Notes: a model not told the origin generated them from the letters alone. 64,000 nucleotides of DNA from Salegentibacter lacus (GCF_020164555.1 NZ_JAIQZB010000020.1:1-64000); one strand, 5' to 3'. Positions 24,274 to 34,079 are shown, counted from the first letter of the stretch. A program made the numbers and translations.

Positions 24274-26952
24274 ATGATTTCAGAAAAAGAACTTTCAGAT
24301 CTACGCAAAAAAGCTTATCAACTCTCTTCCGAAGAGGTTATCGAAAAACTACAAACCGATGCCAATAATGGTTTAGATGAAAATAATATTAAGGATCGCC
24401 AGGAGAAATTCGGAAAAAACCAGCTCGAAGAAAAATCGGGAAAAAGTATTCTGAGTATTATTCTTAGCCAGTTAAATAATCCTGTAATATATCTCCTTAC
24501 TGCCGCTGCGGTAATCGCATTTCTTTTTGGCGATGTTCCCGAAGCCATAGTAATTCTTGTTGTTCTTATTGTAAATACCATTATCGGTTTCTGGATGGAG
24601 TTCCAGGCACAGAAGTCTATGGAAGCCATTAAAAAAATGGATAAAACCGAAATAACGGTGATTAGAGACGGGAAAGAAACTGAACTTGATGCCGAAGAAA
24701 TTGTGCCCGGAGATGTTCTAAAAATAGATGCAGGCGACTTAATTCCGGCAGATGCCCGTTTACTTGAAGCTAACGAACTTCGAATTGACGAAGCGGCCTT
24801 AACAGGAGAATCTGTACCGGTTAACAAATCTTCTGAAGCCATTGAAGATGAAAAACAAGTGGCCGATCGTAACAATACCATTTACAAAGGAACTGCCGTT
24901 ACTGCCGGAACCGGGAAAGCTGTGGTTTTTGCCACGGCTATGCACACCGAGGTAGGAAATATCTCGGCTATGGTCCAGGAACAGGACAAAGACGAAACGC
25001 CCTTAACTACCAAACTTAACCAGCTTACCAAAAATCTAATATGGGTCATTCTTGCTATGGCAGCGGCATTTTTCTTATTTGGCTGGTTAACCGATAAAGA
25101 CCTTTATCAACTGATCCAGACCTCAATTGCCTGGGCCATTGCCGCAATCCCGGAAGGTTTACCCATTGTTGCCAGTATTGCCCTTGCCCGCGGGATGTAT
25201 AGATTGTCTAAGCAAAATGTACTGGTTAAAAAATTAAGCGCCGTAGAAACCCTTGGAGAAACTACCGTAATATTTACCGATAAAACCGGAACGCTAACTA
25301 AAAATAAACTTACTGTCAAAAATTTCTCTTTGCCGAAAAAAGAGGACCTAAAAGTTAATTGGAAAGATGAAAAACCCGAAGTTGAAAATAAGGAGAACTC
25401 TAATTTTCAGGAAATATTTAAAATATCAGTTCTTGCAAACGATGCAAATTTGGAAGACGATGGGACAGAAAATGGTGATCCCTTAGAAATTGCCCTATTA
25501 AAGTTCACTAAGAATTTAGATGAAGAATTCTATACCGAAAACAAGAAAAAAGAGCGTATTCTTCATAAACCTTTTGACTCTGACACCATGACAATGGGTG
25601 TGGCTTCTAAAAGTGAAAATGCCAAAATATACATTGCTGCCAAGGGATCTACGAGTGCAATTTTAGATAGAAGTACGCATATTTTGGAAAATGATGAAGA
25701 AACAGAACTCAATAAAGAACAAAAAGAAAAATGGCAGCAGAAAAATAATGAGCTTTCTGAAGATGGATTACGGGTTTTAGCCTTTGGCTACAGAAAAACA
25801 GAAAAGAAACCTGAAGATGAAGACAATTTTATAGAGAAACTATGCTTTGTTGGATTAATAGGATTTATAGATCCGCCGCGGGAAGAAATTGCTTCATCTA
25901 TAGAAACCTGTAAAAAAGCAGGGATTAAAGTATTAATGGTTACAGGAGATCATCCCGGCACAGCTAAAAACGTAGGGAAAACGGTTCACCTTTTTTCCGA
26001 AGATGAAGAAAATAACGATGTGGCTGTGCACGGTAAAGACTTAAATGATAAGGATATTCCATACGAAGAAATAAAGGATTCTTATGTTTTCTCCCGTGTT
26101 GCTCCGGGGCAAAAATTAAAGCTTATTGAAACTTACAAAAATAATGGTGAAATAGTAGCTATGACCGGGGATGGAGTGAATGATGCTCCCGCATTGAAGA
26201 AAGCTGATATTGGTATTGCGATGGGAAAAAGGGGAACCCAGGTGGCCCAGGAAGTAGCCGATGTGGTATTAAAAGATGATTCTTTTGATTCTATAATAAA
26301 TGCAGTTGCACAAGGACGAATTATATTTGGCAATATTAGGCGTTTTGTAGTCTATCAACTTTCTTATCACCTTAGTGAGATTCTTATCATTGCGATAATG
26401 AGTTTCAGTTTATTTACCTTGCCTATTTTACCGCTTCAGCTGCTTTTTTTAAATCTTTTATCTGATGTTTTTCCTGCACTCGCACTAGGAGTTGGCGAAG
26501 GTGACAAAAAAGTACTTGAGCATCCGCCAAAAGATCCTAAGGAACCAGTACTTAAAAAGCAGAACTGGCGACAGATTATTTCTTATGGTTTAATAATAAC
26601 TGCAAGTGTAAGTGGCGCTTACCTCTACTCTCATTTTATATTACAGCAATCTGAAAGTATCAATAATAACATCGCATTTTTTAGTCTTGCTTTCGCTCAA
26701 TTTCTTCACGTTTTTAATTTGCGTGATGGGGATGAGAATATGTTTAACAACCAGGTTACCAGAAATAAATTTATCTGGATGGCATTACTGCTATGTATTA
26801 GCTTAGTTTTAATTGCCTATTTTGTGCCGGTATTTGCTGATGTTTTGTCTTTTGAAAAACTCAGTTTACAGAGTTGGATTCTTATAGGTATTAGTAGTAT
26901 TGCGCCGCTAATAATTATTCAGTTCATTAAAGAAATCAAAAAAGATTTTTAA
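24274..26952 (+). CDS. P2-type cation-transporting ATPase (1)
   Basis: An 892-residue integral membrane pump of the SERCA/PMCA-like P2 class. Motifs are TGES in the actuator domain, phosphorylation site DKTGTLT with Asp336, and MTGDGVNDAPALKKADIGIAMG in the hinge. M4 has the ion-binding PEGLP. In M5 the usual Asn of the SERCA site II is His (YHLSE), and M6 reads NLLSD. The cation is therefore uncertain: Ca2+ is the family default, but the altered M5 may change selectivity. It is followed after 15 bases by a DUF456 gene. A second P2 ATPase lies in the opposite-strand operon nearby. Confidence 0.92.
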   Translation: MISEKELSDLRKKAYQLSSEEVIEKLQTDANNGLDENNIKDRQEKFGKNQLEEKSGKSILSIILSQLNNPVIYLLTAAAVIAFLFGDVPEAIVILVVLIVNTIIGFWMEFQAQKSMEAIKKMDKTEITVIRDGKETELDAEEIVPGDVLKIDAGDLIPADARLLEANELRIDEAALTGESVPVNKSSEAIEDEKQVADRNNTIYKGTAVTAGTGKAVVFATAMHTEVGNISAMVQEQDKDETPLTTKLNQLTKNLIWVILAMAAAFFLFGWLTDKDLYQLIQTSIAWAIAAIPEGLPIVASIALARGMYRLSKQNVLVKKLSAVETLGETTVIFTDKTGTLTKNKLTVKNFSLPKKEDLKVNWKDEKPEVENKENSNFQEIFKISVLANDANLEDDGTENGDPLEIALLKFTKNLDEEFYTENKKKERILHKPFDSDTMTMGVASKSENAKIYIAAKGSTSAILDRSTHILENDEETELNKEQKEKWQQKNNELSEDGLRVLAFGYRKTEKKPEDEDNFIEKLCFVGLIGFIDPPREEIASSIETCKKAGIKVLMVTGDHPGTAKNVGKTVHLFSEDEENNDVAVHGKDLNDKDIPYEEIKDSYVFSRVAPGQKLKLIETYKNNGEIVAMTGDGVNDAPALKKADIGIAMGKRGTQVAQEVADVVLKDDSFDSIINAVAQGRIIFGNIRRFVVYQLSYHLSEILIIAIMSFSLFTLPILPLQLLFLNLLSDVFPALALGVGEGDKKVLEHPPKDPKEPVLKKQNWRQIISYGLIITASVSGAYLYSHFILQQSESINNNIAFFSLAFAQFLHVFNLRDGDENMFNNQVTRNKFIWMALLLCISLVLIAYFVPVFADVLSFEKLSLQSWILIGISSIAPLIIIQFIKEIKKDF

Positions 26953-26967
26953 ACCCATTCTAACCTT

Positions 26968-27465
26968 ATGGATATACTTTTATTTACGCTAGCAGCTATT
27001 TGTATGGTCCTTGGCATCCTGGGAAGTTTTTTGCCGGTTTTGCCCGGTGTACCACTTAGTTGGGTAGGATTATTGCTTCTTTATTTAGCACCTTCGGTTC
27101 CTATAAATTTCTGGGTTTTGGGAATCGCTTTTATTCTCGCCGCTATAATTTATGCTTTGCAACTTATAATCCCGGCAATGGGAACAAAAAAATACGGTGG
27201 TAGTAAAGCCGGAATGTGGGGTGCCACTATCGGCCTGGTAATTGGGATTTTTGTCCCTATCCCGCTGGGAATAGTAATTGGAGCTTTTGCCGGAGCTTTT
27301 ATTGGTGAAATCATCAATAAAGCTGATTCTAAATCGGCTCTACGTGCGGCTTATGGATCCTTTATCGGTTTACTAGCTTCTGCCTTTATGGAGTTGGTTG
27401 TAGCGGTAGGATTTTTAATTTTCTTCAGCTATAAAGCCTGGGAATTTCGGGAATTGATCTTCTAA
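26968..27465 (+). CDS. DUF456 membrane protein
   Basis: A 165-residue integral membrane protein with four or five hydrophobic helices rich in glycine, including FLPVLPGVPLSWVGLLLLYL, the KYGGSKAGMWGATIGLVIGI block (about residues 73-92) and AFAGAFIGEI. This is the DUF456 pattern with two glycine-zipper repeats. Function unknown; relatives often sit with stress genes. It is co-transcribed with the P-type ATPase. Confidence 0.9.
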   Translation: MDILLFTLAAICMVLGILGSFLPVLPGVPLSWVGLLLLYLAPSVPINFWVLGIAFILAAIIYALQLIIPAMGTKKYGGSKAGMWGATIGLVIGIFVPIPLGIVIGAFAGAFIGEIINKADSKSALRAAYGSFIGLLASAFMELVVAVGFLIFFSYKAWEFRELIF

Positions 27466-27469
27466 AAAG

Positions 27470-27558
27470 AGAGACTGCTTAAAATAATTTCACTCTAAGT
27501 CGGATAAATTGAGCTTAACCGGAATGAATTGTAACACATTTTCTTTTAAACAGTCTCT
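27470..27558. other. Long hairpin between convergent genes
   Basis: AGAGACTG (27470-27477) pairs with CAGTCTCT (27551-27558), and inner TTAAAA with TTTTAA extends the stem with small bulges. The loop is about 50-60 bases. It lies between the stops of the DUF456 and HPF genes and could be a two-way terminator, although no long T run follows. Alternatively it could be a small structured RNA. Confidence 0.5.
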
Positions 27559-27567
27559 GCAAGCATC

Positions 27568-27867
27568 TTAATGTGCTACGAAAACAGCTTTTCGTTTTTT
27601 GAGTTGCTGTTCCAGTTCGAAGATGGTCTTTTTGATGGCTAATTCAAAACTTTCTTCGGTTGAGGAAGCAAAAATCCTGGGACCGGGCGCACTTAGCTCG
27701 ATCTCACAAATCTTTGATTTTCCTGTAGGGTCATTTTCTTCTTTAAAATAAACTTCGGCTTTTATAAGCCAGTCATATTTATCTGATAGTTTATTTAGGC
27801 TTTTTGATACATTTTGAGTTAAAGCTTCACTTCCTTTTGTCTTTATAAATTGAATATTGATGAGCAT
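27568..27867 (-). CDS. Short HPF/RaiA-type ribosome hibernation factor
   Basis: A 99-residue protein of the S30AE/RaiA family: N-terminal MLINIQFIKTKGSEAL, the central AEVYFKEENDPTGKSKICEIEL and a C-terminal helix (FELAIKKTIFELEQQLKKRK). Short members bind the 30S subunit in stationary phase or stress and either inactivate ribosomes or promote 100S dimers. The gene is the last of the minus-strand block with phosphoenolpyruvate synthase and a P-type ATPase, pointing to a stress setting. Confidence 0.9.
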   Translation of the reverse strand: MLINIQFIKTKGSEALTQNVSKSLNKLSDKYDWLIKAEVYFKEENDPTGKSKICEIELSAPGPRIFASSTEESFELAIKKTIFELEQQLKKRKAVFVAH

Positions 27868-27970
27868 AGTAGTAGGTTTTTAATGTTAGTTCAAAATTAG
27901 GTTTAAGGGATTTCAAAAAATATGATGAGGGTCACTTTGCTATAGATTAGCCTGTTTTTCAGTATCCATT

Positions 27971-28411
27971 TCAGGAAATTTCCAGCACCTTATCGGTGTC
28001 TTTTATATATTCGGTGATCTTGAAAAGTTCTAACCTGTTTAACCTGAACGCCTTTACAAAACTTACTATCTCGTCTTCCAGATGTTCATGTTCTAATCTA
28101 AAAACCCTGGAATCTTCCATTTTTTCTAAAATCATTTTTCCTATTTGTTGTCTATGCTTATCGGTTTTTTCCAATAGATCCTGGCAACGTTCTTTCAACC
28201 TCAGGAGTTCATTCTTCATTTTTGATGCTACCCTGTAATTCTCATCTTTATCTATCCATATAAAATAGCTGTCTAAAAGTTTATGTAGAAAACTGAGATC
28301 GTCCCTAAAAAAATGTAAATCTGAATTCCAGTGTTTGGTAAGCGTATAGAGCTGCTCCATATTGGCCTCGGCAATAAAATCGCCTTTTGGCCTTTTCCTT
28401 ATACTTTCCAT
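27971..28411 (-). CDS. Uncharacterised helical protein
   Basis: A 146-residue, charged, nearly all-helical cytoplasmic protein without a signal or membrane segment. Heptad-like helices run from about residue 20 to 140, and His-rich helices include LHFFRDDLSFLHKLLDSYFIW. I do not recognise the family. The gene lies between the HPF gene (103 bases downstream) and the second P-type ATPase (78 bases upstream) on the same strand, so it probably belongs to that stress operon. Confidence 0.7.
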   Translation of the reverse strand: MESIRKRPKGDFIAEANMEQLYTLTKHWNSDLHFFRDDLSFLHKLLDSYFIWIDKDENYRVASKMKNELLRLKERCQDLLEKTDKHRQQIGKMILEKMEDSRVFRLEHEHLEDEIVSFVKAFRLNRLELFKITEYIKDTDKVLEIS

Positions 28412-28489
28412 AATTAATAGTTTTAGTATTCATTGAAATTAAAACAAAACGCTCTAAAAAAGTATGATTTTCGTCAGTCACGACTAAGT

Positions 28490-31117
28490 TTAATTAGCCA
28501 ATTTCAAACGCTTTAAGATCTGCGATATCATTAATGAAGCAGTACCAAAAACAATTATAACAACAAATTGATTAGCTGATAGGGGCACCAGCGATAAAGC
28601 TTCTGCCATCAAAGGAATATGATAAACAACAACCATAGTTAAAATCGAAAAAGCCGAGGCTGCCCAAACCCATGGATTGGAGGTTACTTCATTTTTCCAA
28701 AAAGATATTTTTCGTCTAGGAAGATTAAAGACATTCAGCAATTGTCCTAAAATAAGAGTGTAAAATGCAATATTATTCACCAAAATCGAGTTTAATCCCA
28801 TTTTAAAATGTGTGTAAGCCACTACCCCAATCACCGAGGCTGTAATACTTAAACCATACATCACTGTTGCAGTCCAAAGCTTTTTAGTAAGAATAGGCTC
28901 TTGCGGATCCCTGGGAGGATCTTTCATAATATTTGGATCTCCTTTCCCAACTCCCAAAGCCAAAGCAGGGAAAACATCGGTTATGAGATTTAGAAAAAGT
29001 ATTTGCAGCGGAAGTAATGGCATTGGTAAATTACCCAAAGAAGCCAGGGCAACCGAAATTATCTCTGCCAGGTTACAGGAAAGTAAAAAGACCACAAACT
29101 GCCTGATGTTCTCAAAAATGGTTCGTCCCTGCCTTATAGCAAGCTCGGTAGAGGTAAATTTATCGTCCATTAAAATTACATCAGCGACTTCTTTAGCGGC
29201 CTCGGTTCCACGAATTCCCATAGCAATGCCGATATCTGCCTTTTTAAGGGCCGGGGCATCGTTCACCCCGTCACCCAGCATTCCCACAATTGCTTTATTT
29301 TTTTGATAAAATTCTACCAAATCCAGTTTCTGACCGGGAACCATTCTGGCAAATATTCCGGCCTGCATTAAGGTATTTTGTTGGTCTTCGGTTAACGAAG
29401 CAATTTCCTCAAGATCCGCGCCGTGCACCACCATTTCTTTGGGTGCATCTACAGCAATTAACCCGATTTCTTCCCCAATTTTTCTCGCGGTGTCGGGATG
29501 ATCCCCGGTAACCATCACCACTCTTATTCCGGCGTTTTTATAGGTTTCAATTGCTTGTTTTATGTCTTTCCGCGGCGGATCTAAAAATCCTAAGATCCCA
29601 ACGAATGTGAGGTGCTCCATCAAGGTTTCCTGGGCAGGCTTTTCTTTACTTTCCTTATATGCGAAGGCCAGCACCCGCATTCCTTCCGCAGCGATTAGTT
29701 TTGCCTGTTGGTCCCATTTTTCTTTATCCTGAAATTCCTTAGGCCCATCTTCGGTTAAAACCAAATCACAGGAATTGAGTAAAGCTTCCAACGCTCCTTT
29801 TACGCAAGTTAAATAGTCACTTTCGAAAGTATGTAAAGTGGCCATTTTTTTGATTTCCGCATCAAAAGGAATTTCCCCTATTTTTGGATATTTCTCCTGA
29901 AGTTCTTTATAATCGAATCCCATTTCGGTAGCGAATTCAATTAAAGCAATCTCTACGGCATCTCCCGTGAATTTATCATCTTTCAATTTTGAATTATTAC
30001 AGAGACTACCTATATGTATCAGTTTTTCAAAAGCAAGATCATTTTTGAAGTTTGCGGCTTCTGTAGCAGGAAAATCTGAAGTACCCAGCATTAAGTGATG
30101 AACACTCATTTTATTTTCGGTAAGCGTACCGGTCTTATCGGTGCAAATAATCCCAGTTTCACCAAGGGTCTGAACAGCCTCTAATTTCTTAATTACCACA
30201 TTCCTTTTAGAAAGCCGAAGCATTCCCCTGGCAAGAGCAATAGTAGCCACAATAGGCAAACCTTCCGGAATTGCAGCGACGGCCAAGGCTATACCCGTTT
30301 TAATCATCAGCATTAAATCTTTGCCCTGAAAATAACCGGTGACAACAATAAGAATTGCGAGAATTAAAGTGAGCCAGATAAGCCACCTACTCAATCGCTT
30401 CAACTTCTTTTCTAAGGGTGTGCTTTCCTTTTTAGCACTACTGGTGAGTTCACTAATTCGACCAATTTCAGTTTTAATTCCTGTGGAAATCACAATAGCT
30501 TTCGCTTTTCCTCTAACCGCAATTGTGCCTTTGTAAAGCATATTCTTTCGGTTAGCCAGTGGAACTTTATCGGGAAGCGCTTCTATATTTTTTTCTATCT
30601 GATTACTTTCCCCGGTTAGGATCGCTTCTTTTACCGCAAAACTTTCGGTTTCAAGCATTCGGCAATCTGCAGGAATAACATCTCCACTTTCCAGAATTAC
30701 AATGTCTCCTGGAACTAATCCTTCCGCTTTAATTTCCTGTTCTTTGCCATCGCGCAAAACATTGGCCTTGGTTTCTACCATTTTTTGCAAAGCCTCTACA
30801 GAGCGAATCGCCTGCCATTCCATAAAAAAACCTATAAGCGCGGTAATGAGAATCACTATTAAAACGGCCGTGCCTTCCAGCCATTCACCAAAGAAATAAG
30901 CAAGAGCCATCGCGGCAGCCAGAATATAAATTATAGGATCAAGAAATTGTTCTAAAAATATAAGTCCGATATTTTTAGACTTTGATTTTTTTAAACGGTT
31001 GGGACCATGATCTTTTAATCTTAAAGTTACCTCAGCGGCTGTCAATCCTTTATCGGGATCGACCTTTAATTCTGAAAGGATTTTTTCAGAAGGAATAGCG
31101 TGCGGATCTTTCAACAT
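28490..31117 (-). CDS. P2-type cation-transporting ATPase (2)
   Basis: An 875-residue P2-type pump related to the first ATPase in this window. Motifs are TGES, DKTGTLT with Asp327 and MLGDGVNDAPALKKADIGIAMG. M4 has PEGLP. M5 reads SCNLAE and M6 NLITD, so the Asn/Glu and Asn-Thr-Asp ligands of the SERCA-type Ca2+ site II are kept. Ca2+ export is the best guess; other divalent cations cannot be ruled out. It starts 11 bases after ppsA stops, which shows a shared operon. Confidence 0.93.
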   Translation of the reverse strand: MLKDPHAIPSEKILSELKVDPDKGLTAAEVTLRLKDHGPNRLKKSKSKNIGLIFLEQFLDPIIYILAAAMALAYFFGEWLEGTAVLIVILITALIGFFMEWQAIRSVEALQKMVETKANVLRDGKEQEIKAEGLVPGDIVILESGDVIPADCRMLETESFAVKEAILTGESNQIEKNIEALPDKVPLANRKNMLYKGTIAVRGKAKAIVISTGIKTEIGRISELTSSAKKESTPLEKKLKRLSRWLIWLTLILAILIVVTGYFQGKDLMLMIKTGIALAVAAIPEGLPIVATIALARGMLRLSKRNVVIKKLEAVQTLGETGIICTDKTGTLTENKMSVHHLMLGTSDFPATEAANFKNDLAFEKLIHIGSLCNNSKLKDDKFTGDAVEIALIEFATEMGFDYKELQEKYPKIGEIPFDAEIKKMATLHTFESDYLTCVKGALEALLNSCDLVLTEDGPKEFQDKEKWDQQAKLIAAEGMRVLAFAYKESKEKPAQETLMEHLTFVGILGFLDPPRKDIKQAIETYKNAGIRVVMVTGDHPDTARKIGEEIGLIAVDAPKEMVVHGADLEEIASLTEDQQNTLMQAGIFARMVPGQKLDLVEFYQKNKAIVGMLGDGVNDAPALKKADIGIAMGIRGTEAAKEVADVILMDDKFTSTELAIRQGRTIFENIRQFVVFLLSCNLAEIISVALASLGNLPMPLLPLQILFLNLITDVFPALALGVGKGDPNIMKDPPRDPQEPILTKKLWTATVMYGLSITASVIGVVAYTHFKMGLNSILVNNIAFYTLILGQLLNVFNLPRRKISFWKNEVTSNPWVWAASAFSILTMVVVYHIPLMAEALSLVPLSANQFVVIIVFGTASLMISQILKRLKLAN

Positions 31118-31128
31118 TTTCTTGTGTT

Positions 31129-33495
31129 TTACTGCCCGGCTTCAGCCTGATTAATATTCTCTACCCCTTTTAAAAGCGCATCGGGATTAAACGAAATACT
31201 ACTGATTTTTTCATTTACTAAAAAAGAAGCAAATTCCGGAAAATCGCTGGGTGCCTGTCCGCACAGTCCTATTTTCTTCCCGGCCTTGCGAGCTTTTTGT
31301 ATTGCGGTTGCAATCATTTCTTTTGCAGCTGCATTATTTTCATCAAACACACCGGCCATTAATTCTGAATCGCGATCAACTCCCAGGGTTAGTTGGGTAA
31401 GATCGTTGGAGCCAATCGAAAATCCGTCGAAAAATTCAGCAAATTCCTCCAGGAGAATTACGTTAGAGGGAATTTCAACCATCATATAAATTTCGAGGGA
31501 ATTTTTTCCGCGTTCCAAACCGAATTCTTTCATTAAATCGATCACACTTTTCGCTTCATTTATGGTTCTGCAAAAAGGGATCATAACTTTTAAATTGTCA
31601 AGTCCCATTTCTTCCCGCACCCTTTTTATAGCTTTGCATTCCAGTTCAAAAGCCTCCTTATAATTCGGGTGATAATAACGGGCAGCACCTCTAAAACCGA
31701 GCATAGGGTTTTCTTCTAAAGGCTCAAATTGACGACCTCCTATTAAGTTTGCATATTCGTTACTTTTAAAATCACTAAGCCTTACAATTACTTCCTTAGG
31801 ATAAAAAGCTGCGGCCATAACCGCAATTCCTCGTGATAATTCTTCAACGAAAAAGTCACGTTTATCTTTATACTGCCAGGTTAGTTCTTCAATAATCTTT
31901 TTTGCTGCGGTTTCTTTAACCTCATCATATTTCACCAAAGCCATAGGGTGAATTTTCACCTTATGAGTGATAATGAATTCCATACGCAATAAACCCACTC
32001 CATTATTTGGGTAAAATGAAAGCTGAAAAGCCCTATCCGGATCTGAAAGAATAAATTTAGCTTCGGTTTTTGGCAGGGTAATTTTACCGAAATCAATTTC
32101 ATTTGTTTCAAATTCCAGGGCCCCTTTATAGACGAAACCTGTTTTTCCTTCGCAGGAAACAGTTATCATTTCGCCATCTTTAATCTTCTGGGTAGCATCA
32201 TTGGTTCCTACAATTGCCGGAACACCAAGTTCGCGAGCTACAATTGCCGCGTGACTTGTTCTCCCGCCTCTTTCGGTTACTACTGCTACTGCCAATTTTA
32301 ATAATGGATCCCAATCCGGGCTAGTGTTATTGGTGATTAAAATTTCTCCGGGATTTAATTTATGGCCTTCCTCCGGCGATTTTAAGTACCTGGCTTTTCC
32401 GGTTGCGATGCTAGAACCAATGGCACTTCCGCTGGTTAAAACTTCCCCTTTTTCCTTTAGATGATATTCTATATAAAAACGTTTGTCCTCATCTTTATGC
32501 ACAGTTTCTGGCCGGGCCTGAGTGATAAAAAGCTCGTTAGTTAAACCATCTTTTGCCCACTCTAAATCCATTGGACGGTTGTAATGCTTTTCGATAAGTA
32601 AAATCCATCGGGAAAGTTTAATCACCTCCTCATCACTCAAAACAAAACTATCCTGTTTTTCGAGCGGAGTTTCAATATTTACTGTTGAAGAATGGCCGCT
32701 GGATTCGGCGTAAACCATAGAAAGTTCTTTATGTCCCAGTTTTTTCTGAATAATGGGATTTTCAGCTTTATCAATAGTTGATTTAAAAACATCAAATTCA
32801 TCGGGATTAACCATTCCCTGCACAATATTTTCTCCCAATCCCCAAACTCCGGAAATATGAATAATATTCCTAAAACCTGATTCAGGATCGAGGCTAAAAC
32901 CAATTCCAGAGCAACTAATATCTGATCTCACCATTTTTTGAACACCCACAGAAAGTGCGACGTCGTGATGCAGAAAACCCTTATCTTCGCGGTATTTGAT
33001 AGCCCTGTTGGTATACAGGGAAGCAAAACAAGCTTTAACCGCATTTAGCAAAGCTTCAGAACTTTTGATATTTAAAAACGTATCATGCTGGCCGGCAAAA
33101 CTCGCATTGGGTAAATCCTCGGCGGTAGCGCTACTTCTTACAGCAACTTGTATATCTTCATCTTTGCCCAACTCCTGATAGGCGGTAATTATTTCTCTGG
33201 AAAAATCATCAGAAAAATTTCCTGATAAAATTAAATCCCTCGCTTCAGCGCCAATGCTACTTAGATTTTTAAAATTATCCCGATCCAGGGTCTTCAGCAG
33301 ATTATTTATTTTATCTTCAATATTATTCGATTTAATAAAAATCCAGAAGGCTTCAGATGTAGTCGCAAAGCCATCTGGCACCAGAACACCTTCAGAAGAT
33401 AATTCGTTATACATTTCGCCCAGGGAAGCGTTTTTTCCACCTACCTCAGCCACGTCTTTTATAGAGAGTTCCCTAAATTTTTTAATGAATTTCAT
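31129..33495 (-). CDS. ppsA: Phosphoenolpyruvate synthase
   Basis: A 788-residue enzyme that converts pyruvate, ATP and water to phosphoenolpyruvate, AMP and phosphate. Domains in order: N-terminal ATP-grasp (KFRELSIKDVAEVGGKNASL, then VRSSATAEDLPNASFAGQ), the swivelling His domain with GGRTSHAAIVARELG (phospho-His at about residue 411), and the C-terminal PEP-binding barrel with the catalytic Cys in KKIGLCGQAPSDFP. Length fits E. coli PpsA. It is in one operon with a small membrane protein upstream (12 bases) and ATPase 2 downstream (11 bases), an unusual setting for a gluconeogenic enzyme. Confidence 0.95.
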   Translation of the reverse strand: MKFIKKFRELSIKDVAEVGGKNASLGEMYNELSSEGVLVPDGFATTSEAFWIFIKSNNIEDKINNLLKTLDRDNFKNLSSIGAEARDLILSGNFSDDFSREIITAYQELGKDEDIQVAVRSSATAEDLPNASFAGQHDTFLNIKSSEALLNAVKACFASLYTNRAIKYREDKGFLHHDVALSVGVQKMVRSDISCSGIGFSLDPESGFRNIIHISGVWGLGENIVQGMVNPDEFDVFKSTIDKAENPIIQKKLGHKELSMVYAESSGHSSTVNIETPLEKQDSFVLSDEEVIKLSRWILLIEKHYNRPMDLEWAKDGLTNELFITQARPETVHKDEDKRFYIEYHLKEKGEVLTSGSAIGSSIATGKARYLKSPEEGHKLNPGEILITNNTSPDWDPLLKLAVAVVTERGGRTSHAAIVARELGVPAIVGTNDATQKIKDGEMITVSCEGKTGFVYKGALEFETNEIDFGKITLPKTEAKFILSDPDRAFQLSFYPNNGVGLLRMEFIITHKVKIHPMALVKYDEVKETAAKKIIEELTWQYKDKRDFFVEELSRGIAVMAAAFYPKEVIVRLSDFKSNEYANLIGGRQFEPLEENPMLGFRGAARYYHPNYKEAFELECKAIKRVREEMGLDNLKVMIPFCRTINEAKSVIDLMKEFGLERGKNSLEIYMMVEIPSNVILLEEFAEFFDGFSIGSNDLTQLTLGVDRDSELMAGVFDENNAAAKEMIATAIQKARKAGKKIGLCGQAPSDFPEFASFLVNEKISSISFNPDALLKGVENINQAEAGQ

Positions 33496-33506
33496 AAGCT
33501 TATTTT

Positions 33507-33893
33507 TTAGTATAAAACGAGTTGATAACCCATATTCAGTAGGAAAATTCCTAAAAGGAATAGCAGCACGTATATTACCTGTACAAATTTGAGGTTAAGG
33601 ACGGTAAGTTTTCGAGAGGTAGGTTCAGGAAATACGAAGAGCCCAAGGCCTATAAAGAGGGAAGTCCAGCCAAGGGCAGTTATTATAAATTCCCAACCCA
33701 GTTCCCATGTATTGTGAAATAAAATATTGAGCAAACCTATAATTATAGCGGCAAAAGCAGCTAAAATCAGGAATTTTTGATCTCTTAAATCTTTAAAGAT
33801 CTGTTGTATGCGTCTGGGATTAAAACTGAGCACAAAAAAGAAAATCAAGAGGTACCAACCCCAGAATTTAGCGAGAAATAGAGAAGTATCCAT
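33507..33893 (-). CDS. Small four-helix membrane protein
   Basis: A 128-residue protein with four hydrophobic helices (about residues 8-25, 40-60, 70-86 and 102-122) and a charged cytoplasmic loop SFNPRRIQQIFKDLRDQK. Family not recognised. It is the first gene of the ppsA / ATPase 2 operon, with a -7 box 24 bases upstream of its ATG. Confidence 0.75.
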   Translation of the reverse strand: MDTSLFLAKFWGWYLLIFFFVLSFNPRRIQQIFKDLRDQKFLILAAFAAIIIGLLNILFHNTWELGWEFIITALGWTSLFIGLGLFVFPEPTSRKLTVLNLKFVQVIYVLLFLLGIFLLNMGYQLVLY

Positions 33894-33917
33894 CTTTACA
33901 GCATTTGGTTAGCCTCC

Positions 33918-33925
33918 CAAATTTA
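33918..33925 (-). promoter_or_regulatory. Putative -7 box for the ppsA/ATPase operon
   Basis: The minus strand reads TAAATTTG, a full match to the Bacteroidetes TAnnTTTG consensus, 24 bases before the start of the small membrane protein. No good TTG -33 element is seen at the standard spacing, so an activator may be needed. Confidence 0.45.
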
Positions 33926-34079
33926 GACTGTAAAAAGAGATTTTAATATGATAAATATCAGTTGATTAACTAATAATTTAAAAACAAGTTTCACCTAATG
34001 TGTTAGGCTTTTTGAAAAATTTAAAGGACTTTAAGCAGGATTTAAATGATCTGAACAGCTTTAATTTTGAAGAAAATAA

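Noticed and set aside
24318-24881. 187-residue ORF antisense to the first P-type ATPase
   Set aside because: Ser-rich composition typical of a shadow frame; no motif.
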